From Diplonema papillatum (taxonomy: Eukaryota > Euglenozoa > Diplonemea > Diplonemida > Diplonemidae): a stretch of 64,000 nt of DNA. Numbering within the stretch: the stretch's first letter is position 1; each line of letters starts with the position of its first letter. Position numbers and translations under genes: made by a program. The stretch covers positions 248,001-312,000 of the forward strand of contig JAPJBO010000034.1 in NCBI GenBank assembly GCA_030068145.1, written 5' to 3'. Shown here one piece after another: positions 19,665 to 27,824 of the stretch. The notes beneath the pieces are model-generated. The model was not told the DNA's origin, did no database searches, and was given only the letters and a program-made list of their open reading frames with translations.

Positions 19665-19897
19665 CCTAGCCCCCCCCCCCGTGCATAAGATGGATAGCCA
19701 AGCCCCCTTGATTAAGATGGATAACGGGCGAGAATGCTCATCTATCTTAAACACGGGGGTGAGGTACCCCTGTGCAAAGTGACTACACGGTAGTCTACAG
19801 TGCCCCCGTGTTGAAGATGGATACCCCCCTTGATTAAGATGGATACCGCCAAAACCCGAGTTTTTTATCCATCTTATGCACGGGGGGGGGGGCTAGG
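19665..19897. mobile_element. 233-bp TIR element (MITE) flanked by TA
   Basis: The ends are inverted repeats of about 30 bases: CCTAGC, a run of C, GTGCATAAGATGGATA at the left, and the reverse complement at the right ending GCTAGG. TA dinucleotides flank both ends (TATA before, TATG after), consistent with a TA target-site duplication as made by Tc1/mariner-type transposases. The interior repeats TTGATTAAGATGGATA twice, plus an inverted version. No coding capacity. Confidence 0.85.
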
Positions 19898-19907
19898 TAT
19901 GTATGTA

Positions 19908-20107
19908 TATGAGCACCTTGTAGGAAAAGCTTGAGGAGACTGCCAGTTGCGATAGATCAAAGGAGGCAAAATGTGCTGTAGCCCACACGAAATACAGGTA
20001 AAGCTGGGTTTAGTGGCGGGCGTAAGCGTTCAACAAAAAAGACCCACTTTGTAGCTGTATTGTTTTATCCCCTTCGAAATGAGCACAAGGCGGTCCCTCG
20101 AGTATTT
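19908..20107 (+). mobile_element. ~215-bp dispersed element, copy 4
   Basis: A nearly full copy starting only ten bases after the TIR element, with small deletions (the CCCTCTAGCC block is shortened). It keeps GTGGCGGGCGTAAGCGTTCA and ends CCTCGAGTATTT. Confidence 0.8.
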
Positions 20108-21147
20108 CCTTTTGAGCGGTCGCAACGTGAGCAACTCTTTCAGCGCCACGCACGGTAAGACACATTTGCACCTGCGCACTTACACGAAAGAAGCACTGGT
20201 CGGCCCCTCCGAGTATTTTCAGCTCTTCTAGCCCCCTTTTTGCGTCGATTTTGCGTGCCGCCAGTGTGCCATACTGTCCTGAGGGTACGCGTCAAGTACT
20301 GTCCGTTACTGTCTGTTCCGGCAGTTCTGGTCCTGGGTGGGTCCGCCGGCACCAGACTTCTCTTTTTTTACTTTTCGGCCCCCAAGCTGGCGGTTTGCGC
20401 TGGTCGATGCCCGCCGGCGGCCGCCTTGCGCTCTGCACTCGTTTGTCGTAAAGATTCCTCAGTTCTTTTTCCAGACCTGCTCCCGAACACGAACGACACG
20501 TCCTTATGCTTCTTGACAACCTCTCAAATCGGCACGTATCGACACTAATTGCCCCCTCGTTTCAGTCTTTTGCTTCAGCTCCGGACCTACTTGCCACAGT
20601 TTCCCCACAGACTGCATGAAAACAGAACGAAAAGCACACACAAGAAAGATATTCTGCATGGTGTTTTCTTTTTAGCTTTTCCACCCTTCCGGCGCCAAAA
20701 TTACACCGAAGCTGAGCACGAAACGACGGATACCTGTCCCGTATTTGTAGCGCAGGTGCGCTAATTCGGAAGATCAAAGCTTTGCAGCGTTGTACGTGCG
20801 AGCTTTTGTGCCCTTCGTCCCTGGTCTATCCAGCAGACACCACCGTCGAAGTCGAAGAGGGTCAATACTCTGCGGCATTGGCCGTGCGAGCTTTCGTGCC
20901 CCCCAACCCTCTACCATCAATGGCAGGGGGCAGAAGGCTCTGCTCGTTCTGCCCCTTCTCGAGTCGCTTGTACGTACCTGAGAAGTCATTTTGACCCATC
21001 CGTATGCAGACACAAGGTGACACAGGTGACGAAAATGATCAACACCGTCCAGCTTTGAAGCGCGCATTGCTCTTGGTTACCCAAAAGTCCTTTGTCCCAC
21101 CGCCGGCCGCCCGGCACGGGCTCTGCTCGCTGGCCCCTTTGCGACGA

Positions 21148-21960
21148 ATGGATCCCCGTGCAAGAGAGCCGGAGAAGCCGGACGGGGACGAAATCGGCGC
21201 CCTCGCCGCGCGGCACGTTCGGGAAGCGACGGCCCGCAAGGGAGTCGCCGCTGTGTACGCGTGCGTCGTCGGCAGCCGGATCAAGGGGCTGAGCTCCGCC
21301 AGCAGCGACATCGACGTCCGCGTCGTGGCCAAGCGCTCCTTTTCGCAGTACGTCACCCTCGACAACCCCGCATTCGAGGAGCTGCGGTGGTCCGTTGAAG
21401 ACAGCGGGTGCACCTTCGAGTACAACACGTGGGACCTCAAGCGATTCCTCACCCTCGTGCGCGCCGGGAACACGGACGCTGTGGATGCGTTGCGGTCTCC
21501 TTGGGTGGTGCTCGACGAATCCGGGTTTAAAGAGGCGGTTTGGTCCCTTGCGAGACCAGGGCTGCCCTTAAAGAGCTACGCCGCCGGCCTCGCTTCCAAC
21601 GCCGAGTACAACTGGCGGACCTACTGCCTAGCGTCGGAGGTCGACCACCGGCACTACCTCTACACGCTGTCGTCCCTGCTGGGGCTGGTGTGCATGCGGG
21701 ATATGGGGGAGTTGCCGCCATTTGCGTTCGCGGACCGTGTGGCGGCCGCGGTCACGGACCCGGTTCTCTTCGAGGAGATCATGGGCATCGTCTTCCGCAA
21801 GCGGGACGGAGCGGCGGGGGCCGGCCGCGTCCGGTCCGTCGACGCGTTCCTTGCCGCCATGCTCCCAGTCAATCGTGAGGCACTCGACGGGGTGGCCGCC
21901 AGCCCTGAGTCTGTTCTCGCGTTTGACCGACTCTACCGTGAAATCATCATGCAGCCCTGA
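21148..21960 (+). CDS. RlaP/YcgL-type predicted nucleotidyltransferase (PF10127-like)
   Basis: A 270-residue single-exon protein; ATG 21148 (MDPRAREPEKPDGDE) is preferred to 21004 because coding bias begins there. Residues 42-58 carry the polymerase-beta-type nucleotidyltransferase signature GSRIKGLSSASSDIDVR with both metal-binding aspartates (D54, D56). Further on come a FEYNTWDLKRFLTLVRAGNT block and SPWVVLDES, the arrangement of the RlaP family (DNA polymerase beta superfamily, associated with RNA ligases in bacteria and phages). The family is mainly prokaryotic and viral; its substrate is not established. No RNA ligase gene lies in this window. Codon use is like the neighbouring genes, so any transfer is old enough to be ameliorated. 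The CDS is followed by two degenerate tandem copies of its 3' region. Confidence 0.75.
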   Translation: MDPRAREPEKPDGDEIGALAARHVREATARKGVAAVYACVVGSRIKGLSSASSDIDVRVVAKRSFSQYVTLDNPAFEELRWSVEDSGCTFEYNTWDLKRFLTLVRAGNTDAVDALRSPWVVLDESGFKEAVWSLARPGLPLKSYAAGLASNAEYNWRTYCLASEVDHRHYLYTLSSLLGLVCMRDMGELPPFAFADRVAAAVTDPVLFEEIMGIVFRKRDGAAGAGRVRSVDAFLAAMLPVNREALDGVAASPESVLAFDRLYREIIMQP

Positions 21961-22475
21961 GCCCGAAACCACGTTTGCCCTCCGATTCCTGCTGCGCGCT
22001 GGGCATTACGGCCTGCGGATCACCGGGCTGGAGCAACGCGTTCTGCATCCATAGCAGCACGCCGACTCCAGGTCCCCTTTCTTCTCGAAAGGTGCGGTTG
22101 CTGCGGGGGGCAGTTGACAGGCGCTTTCAAGCATGGGGTGCTGCCCCTTTTTGCGTCGCGGAGCGCGTGGCTGCCGCAGTCACGGACCCAGCCCGAAACC
22201 ACTGTCGGTCAAGCGCGTTTGCCCTCCGATTCCTGCTGCGCGCTTGGCAGTGCGACCTGCGGAGCGCCGACCTGGAGGCCCCACAGCAACGCGTTGTGTG
22301 CATCCATGCAGCACGCCGACTTTACCAGTTCCCATTTCTTCTCGAAAGGTGCGTTTGCTGCAGGAAGTAGTTGACCGGGGCGCTTTCAAGCACGGGGGGG
22401 AGCTGCCCTTTTGCGTCACGGAGCACGTGGCTGCCGGAGTCACGGACCCGGTTCTCTTCGAGGAGATCATCGGCA
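21961..22475 (+). pseudogene. two degenerate tandem copies of the nucleotidyltransferase 3' region
   Basis: Two units (21961-about 22190 and 22191-22475) each begin GCCCGAAACCAC and contain TTTGCCCTCCGATTCCTGCT, then CTTCTCGAAAGGTGCG, and close with a segment copied from CDS positions 21712-21790. The closing GTCACGGACCCGGTTCTCTT runs as far as GAGATCAT only in the second unit. The coding fragment is out of the gene's context and cannot encode a domain. The pattern is tandem duplication across the gene's 3' end followed by internal deletion. Confidence 0.8.
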
Positions 22476-23549
22476 TGTGTGCCAGAGTTTTGTGTCCGAA
22501 ATAGGATTGTCTTGTGCGTGCAACTTCGCCTAGCTCTTGGGTTTTGAAGCGACATTCGGTTTTCTTCTCTGGCTGAACACTTGTGCGATGCGTATCTGTA
22601 GGCAGTAGGGGTTTCTGCCGACGATTGGCACTTTCGCGCGGACCTGTCGTGACCAGGTACTGGCCGAGATTTCGTAGCCGCAGATTGACTCTCCAAAAGG
22701 AACGTCGTCCTGAGCACAGCCCAGAATTGCAAAAAAACACCATAAGCCCTGGTGCAAAAAGAAGCACCGTATACGACGCACAGCAACGACGACTCCATCA
22801 GACGAATAACCTCACTAGCCACGGGTACCCAGTGTGCCCAGAGTGCCTTAACTGTGGCGAGCAACGAACAGTTTTACCCTACCAATACACCCCAAAAAAA
22901 CCTTATATTAGGGCGGAAACAACCCGCACCACGTGAAGTGCCGCAAGTGTCACGAAACCCAAGCACTGCTCTACGAGGAAATACATAAAACGCGGACAAC
23001 AGACCGGAACGGGCTACAAGGCAACCCCTGCTCAACTACGATGGCACTTGCACCTTAAAGAACTCAATGCTCAACTTGTAGAACGTGGGGGGCCCAAGAC
23101 TACACTCCACGAAAGAATGTACTTGGTGTCGGTCACAAACAGTCCCGGACATGGCTAGCCATAACCCATAACGAAAGCGTGCACCAAATATACAACCTGT
23201 AGAACCCATTCATGAACGGTCACACGGAGACCCTAAACCCCCGGAATTTCAAGCGAACTTTAACTCTAAAAAATAAATGAGAAGTGTCGTCCCACTCACA
23301 CAAGATATTATCGTGGTCGTACTTTCGTGAAGGGGGCGTCGGCCACAGTAGCCATGTCGTCATCTGTCCGTCAAAAAGTATAAGGGGTTCTCCGCTATGC
23401 CGGCAAGTGTCCGCCAAAGTCTAACTGACACTTTCCCGAAGTAGCATATCAGTCAACAGATAATCTAACATTAGAAGGGGGAGGTGGGCCCCCTGGAGGT
23501 GCGGTGGAGAACCTGGGGTATTGTAGCACGCCGCCCCCCCCACTGGAAA
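22476..23549. other. intergenic stretch with AT-leaning segment
   Basis: No gene is supported. Positions 22750-23250 lean AT-rich. One short frame (22583-22936) ends with CPECLNCGEQ, and the adjacent frame has VKCRKCHETQ, which together resemble a broken zinc-ribbon; stops interrupt both. TTTAACTCTAAAAA near 23261-23275 recurs at 58788-58818. Confidence 0.4.
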
Positions 23550-24557
23550 ATGGAAGGCATGCTCGAGCGCAGCTCGTCGCCTCCCCGCTCGGAACCGTTC
23601 CGGCCTTCCCCCGCGAAGGCTGCGCCCCACTACGCGGCGATGTCGCCGCAGGCGCTGGCGATGATGCGGAACCTCTGCAATGCCGATGCGCCGTTCAACC
23701 GGACCGCCAGCGTCGGCGGCCGGGCCGTGTCGCCGCCCCGGCGGCCGCCCCCGCCCGCCGCCGCGGACGACGGGGCCGAGATGAAACGGGCGCTCCAAGC
23801 CTCGCTCGCCGGCATCAACGCGCAGCTGTCCGACAGCCGCATGGCCATCCGGGCGGAGCTCGACAAAATGGAGCGCCTGGAGGCCCAAAAAGGCGTGATC
23901 GAATCCGAGCTGCTCGCACTCATCCCGAGCAGACTCGAACCCCGCGCTGACTCGTCTTGGCTGGAAGAGAAGCGGACCCTTGAAGACGCGTTGGACAAGG
24001 CGAAGAGTCAGATGGAGCTGCTCAAGATCCAGAAGGAGGAGGCCGACGACGAGCTGGACAGCGTCCAAGGGCACCTCGCGGCCACGGCCAAAAGCCTCTC
24101 GGAGGAGCGGTCGAGAGCGGACGGGCTCGACGCCCTCAACAGGGAGCACCAAAAGAATTCGGGCTTCCCCGTGGTCGGACTGGAGCTGGCCGAAGGCCAA
24201 CCCTACGGGCTGGACGGCGTGTGGGTGGTCACCGTCATCCACGGGGGCCCGGCGTTTCACGCCGGGATGAAGGAGGGCGACGTCGTCGTGGAGGTGGGGA
24301 GCATCCCGACGAAGACCCGCGAGATCTTCAAGAAGGTGGTGCAGAACATCGAGGGTCCCCAAAACATGGTCGGGCAACCTGTACCCTTCAAGATCACGAG
24401 GGAGGAAGACGGCGTCCGCACGACGCGCACCCTGGTCGTTGCCTTGGGCTGGTCCGAACACCCCCTGGAGGGCAAACGCACTGTGCGAGTGCAACGGTCC
24501 CTCAAAGCGAGCTCACGGAGCCAGTCTCCTCCTTCTGGCAGAACAAAGGACCGCTAG
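23550..24557 (+). CDS. coiled-coil protein with C-terminal PDZ domain
   Basis: A 335-residue protein. ATG 23550 (MEGMLERSSSPPRSEPF) is chosen over the upstream 23484 because of context and codon bias. Residues 1-80 are Ser/Pro-rich. About 80-200 is heptad-like coiled coil (LDKMERLEAQKGVIESELLA, then LEDALDKAKSQMELLKIQKE). Residues about 206-300 form a PDZ domain: the carboxylate-binding loop reads VVGLEL (208-213), followed by VWVVTVIHGGPAFHAGMKEGD (strand, then the conserved GD turn) and a basic final strand. PDZ domains bind C-terminal peptides, so this is probably a scaffold or adaptor. The tail (about 310-335) is basic and Ser-rich. The class of ligand cannot be told from sequence alone. 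Confidence 0.75.
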   Translation: MEGMLERSSSPPRSEPFRPSPAKAAPHYAAMSPQALAMMRNLCNADAPFNRTASVGGRAVSPPRRPPPPAAADDGAEMKRALQASLAGINAQLSDSRMAIRAELDKMERLEAQKGVIESELLALIPSRLEPRADSSWLEEKRTLEDALDKAKSQMELLKIQKEEADDELDSVQGHLAATAKSLSEERSRADGLDALNREHQKNSGFPVVGLELAEGQPYGLDGVWVVTVIHGGPAFHAGMKEGDVVVEVGSIPTKTREIFKKVVQNIEGPQNMVGQPVPFKITREEDGVRTTRTLVVALGWSEHPLEGKRTVRVQRSLKASSRSQSPPSGRTKDR

Positions 24558-25035
24558 GCGACACTTTCACACCGATGTTGATCCTGAAGATCGTGTATCT
24601 CCACGGACAACTCCCCACACCGGCGAAAATGCCTGGGACGTGTTTGATTGGCCCGTTGAACCAGTTCGCTCCACCCTCTCCATTCGCTCCTTCAGTTGTT
24701 TTCGCTTGTTGTACTGTACAGCTCAGACAAATCCGTAGCTAGCCGAACATACCTGTCTTCATCCGCGAACCTTCCGACCTTTCCTGCTTGAACCCTGTGC
24801 TCGAGGCTGAACGAGCTCGCCGCTGTCGATCGCGACGAGTGGTTAGACTCTCCCTTGCCGACATCAGTCATCCCCAGCGAGATAGCATGCCGCAGGGGTG
24901 GGTTTCGCACCGTCAGTGCAAATGAACGAGAGTCATACACCTCCATGCGCCTATCCATTTTCCCCGTGGTCCAGCTTTGCGGTTCTTCGCGGAGGCCGCC
25001 GCATCTTCGGCGTGCACGGCTACAGGAGAATCACG

Positions 25036-26934
25036 ATGTTCGACAACAAAGACCAGGTGGCAAATTGCGAAGGCTTCACCTTCCGGGTGGCAGTGAAGCC
25101 CAAAAAGATAGTGCACGCAGACTTGCAAGCCCCCTCAGACCTACCGGAGACTCTGGCAGGCGGCCTCTTCGGGACTTCGAAAAAATACTCTAAAATACAG
25201 GGTCAGCGCACAAAGAAAGGCACGCGCGCACTACTGATGAGTTCCCGTAGCGCGGGCAGCAGCTCGCTTGCGATCGTGATCGACCTGCGGTACCCGCGTC
25301 GGAACGTCGAGGAGTTCGGGTACATGAAAAGCAACGTGTGCGCGGTGCTGAAGCCGATCCTGATCCGGCTCGCGGGGCAGGGAACCACGCGCCTGTCCCT
25401 CCGCACGGTCGAAGCCGCCGTCTCGGGCCGGCCGCTCGCGGCCATGTCCCTCGTCGACGCCTTCAAAGCCCTCAACAGCATCCAGCTCAGCGACGGCATC
25501 CCGTCCCCCGACCCGAACGCCACCCCCGAGCTCACTGCAGAGTCCGTCACGACGGCCGTCGGCGACATGCCGCTGGAGGGCGGCAAGCTCCTGCTCGTCA
25601 GCTGCTTTCCCTACAAGCCCAGCACCGAACTCCAAGCGGCCTTCGCGCAGGCTTCCCAGAAGAGCGTCGCGACTCACCACGTCGTCCTCACCGCCGAGCG
25701 CGAGTCGGCGCCGGCGGCGACGCCCGGCTGCAGCGTGCGCGTGGCGAGCCCGATAGACGCGAAGGTTCTTCAACACCTGCTCGTCGGCTTTTTGCGCGGG
25801 TTCCTTGTGGCGCCGTTCCGGAAGTTCCACGTCAAAGTGTCGGACGACGTCCAAGTGAAGCTGCGCGGGTACGAAGTCGTGCAGCCCGCGGTCGACGAGG
25901 TGCTGACGTGCAAGTGCCACGGCGACTTGGTCGCCGGCACCTGCCTGCCGCGAATCGCGGCGTTCGACGGGAGCATGGGAGAAGTGGCATGCCAGAAAGG
26001 CCGCTTGCTCGGCAGAGGCGAGATCGTGCATGCCCTCCGTGTCGGGCGGCACCCGCAGCTGTTGACGTCTGGTGAAGCTGACGTAATGCAGGACACGCAA
26101 GTTATTGAACTCGTGGTCACAGACAGGGTCAGCTTGAGCGGCGTTGCCCACACGGCGGTGAAAGGGCCGTGCATACTGCTCGAGTTCGACAGACAGCTGC
26201 AAGAGGACAGCCCCGGGATGGTCGACTCATCAGATGACAACGCTGGACTCGCAGCAGCATTGAGTCTCGAGCTGTGCAAGCACGACGAAGCGTTGCTTGC
26301 TGTCTCGTCTGTCGACTTCGCGAGCTACCGCAGGACGTTGTTGGGCGTCACGGTGATGATCACGGGGGAGGAGACCGGGGCGAGTTTCTGTTTGAACCCG
26401 ATCGCGACGCGCGACGAGTTCGTGATGATGGATACCCCCGGGGACCCCCCCTTGCCGCCCTCGGCGATCTCCCACGAAAAGGTCCGCCTCGCCCTCGCCG
26501 GCATCGAACGGAAAGACGAGCTCCGTGTGGACCGCAGCCTCGACGTGACGGCCGCCGCCAGCCGCGTGATTGCCAGGCAGAAGGCCGTCGCCTTCAAGCT
26601 GCACGGCCCGCCCCACGGCGGCGCGCCCGCGCCGCCGGCGCCGCCGCCGTTCGGACCGGCGAGGGCCGCGATCGCCAAGGTCCCGAGCGGCGCGCGGAGG
26701 AGGCAGGGCGAGCCGCTGCCCTTCGCCGCCGCCGCCGGGGCCGGGCCCCCGGCGCACGCCGGCGGCGTCGCGCCCGTGCAGCTGCCGTCGTCGCGGGGCA
26801 GGGGCAGGGGCGGCGCCAGGCGGGTGCACCTCGTCCCGCCCACGGTGTCCGTCCTGGCTCCCCCGCGCCGCGACCTGCAAGAGGAGGCCACCTTGGCTGC
26901 GCTTATGCACGAAAACCCGTTCGCGTACCCGTGA
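25036..26934 (+). CDS. unrecognised protein with vWA-like N-terminal part and Cys cluster
   Basis: The frame is open from 24898. Uniform coding bias begins close to ATG 25036 (MFDNKDQVANCEGFTFRV), and CTACAG just before it (25019-25024) resembles an acceptor, so a 5' exon may be missing. From that ATG the product has 632 residues. Residues about 65-220 alternate hydrophobic strands and helices (SSSLAIVIDLRYP, KLLLVSCFPYKPS), recalling a von Willebrand A-like fold without an evident MIDAS. A cluster C292-x-C294-H-G...C304, with another Cys about 17 residues later, may bind zinc. The last 130 residues are Pro/Ala/Gly-rich with an RGRGRGG stretch typical of RNA- or nucleic-acid-associated tails, and the end is LMHENPFAYP. 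No signal peptide. I cannot name the family. Confidence 0.6.
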   Translation: MFDNKDQVANCEGFTFRVAVKPKKIVHADLQAPSDLPETLAGGLFGTSKKYSKIQGQRTKKGTRALLMSSRSAGSSSLAIVIDLRYPRRNVEEFGYMKSNVCAVLKPILIRLAGQGTTRLSLRTVEAAVSGRPLAAMSLVDAFKALNSIQLSDGIPSPDPNATPELTAESVTTAVGDMPLEGGKLLLVSCFPYKPSTELQAAFAQASQKSVATHHVVLTAERESAPAATPGCSVRVASPIDAKVLQHLLVGFLRGFLVAPFRKFHVKVSDDVQVKLRGYEVVQPAVDEVLTCKCHGDLVAGTCLPRIAAFDGSMGEVACQKGRLLGRGEIVHALRVGRHPQLLTSGEADVMQDTQVIELVVTDRVSLSGVAHTAVKGPCILLEFDRQLQEDSPGMVDSSDDNAGLAAALSLELCKHDEALLAVSSVDFASYRRTLLGVTVMITGEETGASFCLNPIATRDEFVMMDTPGDPPLPPSAISHEKVRLALAGIERKDELRVDRSLDVTAAASRVIARQKAVAFKLHGPPHGGAPAPPAPPPFGPARAAIAKVPSGARRRQGEPLPFAAAAGAGPPAHAGGVAPVQLPSSRGRGRGGARRVHLVPPTVSVLAPPRRDLQEEATLAALMHENPFAYP

Positions 26935-27824
26935 AGCCGTGCGGGCAAGAATGCGCTGACTAACAAACCATATTCCACCTGCCTTCTCCCGGCGTTCTTG
27001 CGCGCCGAGCGTCGGCAAGAAAGACGCGCAAGCCGGGGGATTAGCCACAGCAAAAAATATTGAACAGCCGCCCTCAGGCAGCACAGGAGCACGCAAGCTC
27101 CAAAGCAACGTTCCAGGGACTGGTCAACGCAAAGGGCGCAGCTGGTTCTGCAGAAAGCAGGAAGGGCGCCGCGTCGTCACCTTGACCAATTATTATTCAG
27201 CCCAATCGCACAACCAAACAGTGACCTGAACTGCGCAAGCCTTCCGCAAGACGTTCACTTGAGACTTCTCGCTCTCCTACCCAGCCCTCGTCTTCTTGAG
27301 TAGCACCAGCACTCGATGCCAATCTTTCATTGTTCCTCTCCCCTTTCCCGAAGGCACATTCTCACACTAGTAGTCGCCACAATTGACCTTTGGCGTTCCG
27401 TTGCTTTTTTCTGATTCGCGGCCGTACCTCCATTGGCGCCTCTTCGGGCATCTACGCATGCGGAAACGATCATCCGCGCACTGGCTGAAAGATGCCTGCT
27501 GTTTAGCTCAGTCCCCACCCCCATCCACATCGCTGTTTGCAGACACTGATGATGGGTTCCCTCCTAACTTGTCTGTGGCTTGAGTTTAAACAGTGCAGAT
27601 AGGGTACGGGTTTTAGCACATGCCGTTCTAAGCACGTCCTTGCATTCCACTAGCTCAAAATGTGCCCTAACGAGCGACCTGAGCTGCACGCAAGAGGGTT
27701 TTCGTGCGGCATCCTCATGACATGCATCAAAGGCGATTTTGGGGTTTTGGCTCACATCCGGGAAACGCGGTGACACTTTTGTAGATTGCCGGGGGGTGGG
27801 GTAAGGGAAGAGCGGGCAGTCATC
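26935..27824. other. intergenic stretch
   Basis: No gene, repeat family or RNA gene recognised. It presumably contains the 3' UTR of the preceding gene and the ALG6 promoter. Confidence 0.4.

Larger units (their letters stand above)
18788..21147. other. repeat-rich intergenic stretch
   Basis: No gene is supported. It contains copies 2, 3 (degenerate) and 4 of the ~215-bp element and a 233-bp TIR element. At 20440-20490 there is a block that recurs inverted at 48830-48880. A small internal repeat lies near 20780-20910 (CGTGCGAGCTTTYGTGCCC twice). Confidence 0.6.

Noticed and set aside
22583-22990. Possible zinc-ribbon remnant (CPECLNCG, then CRKCH)
   Set aside because: The two halves are in different frames separated by stops, and no further domain is visible; too weak to call a gene.
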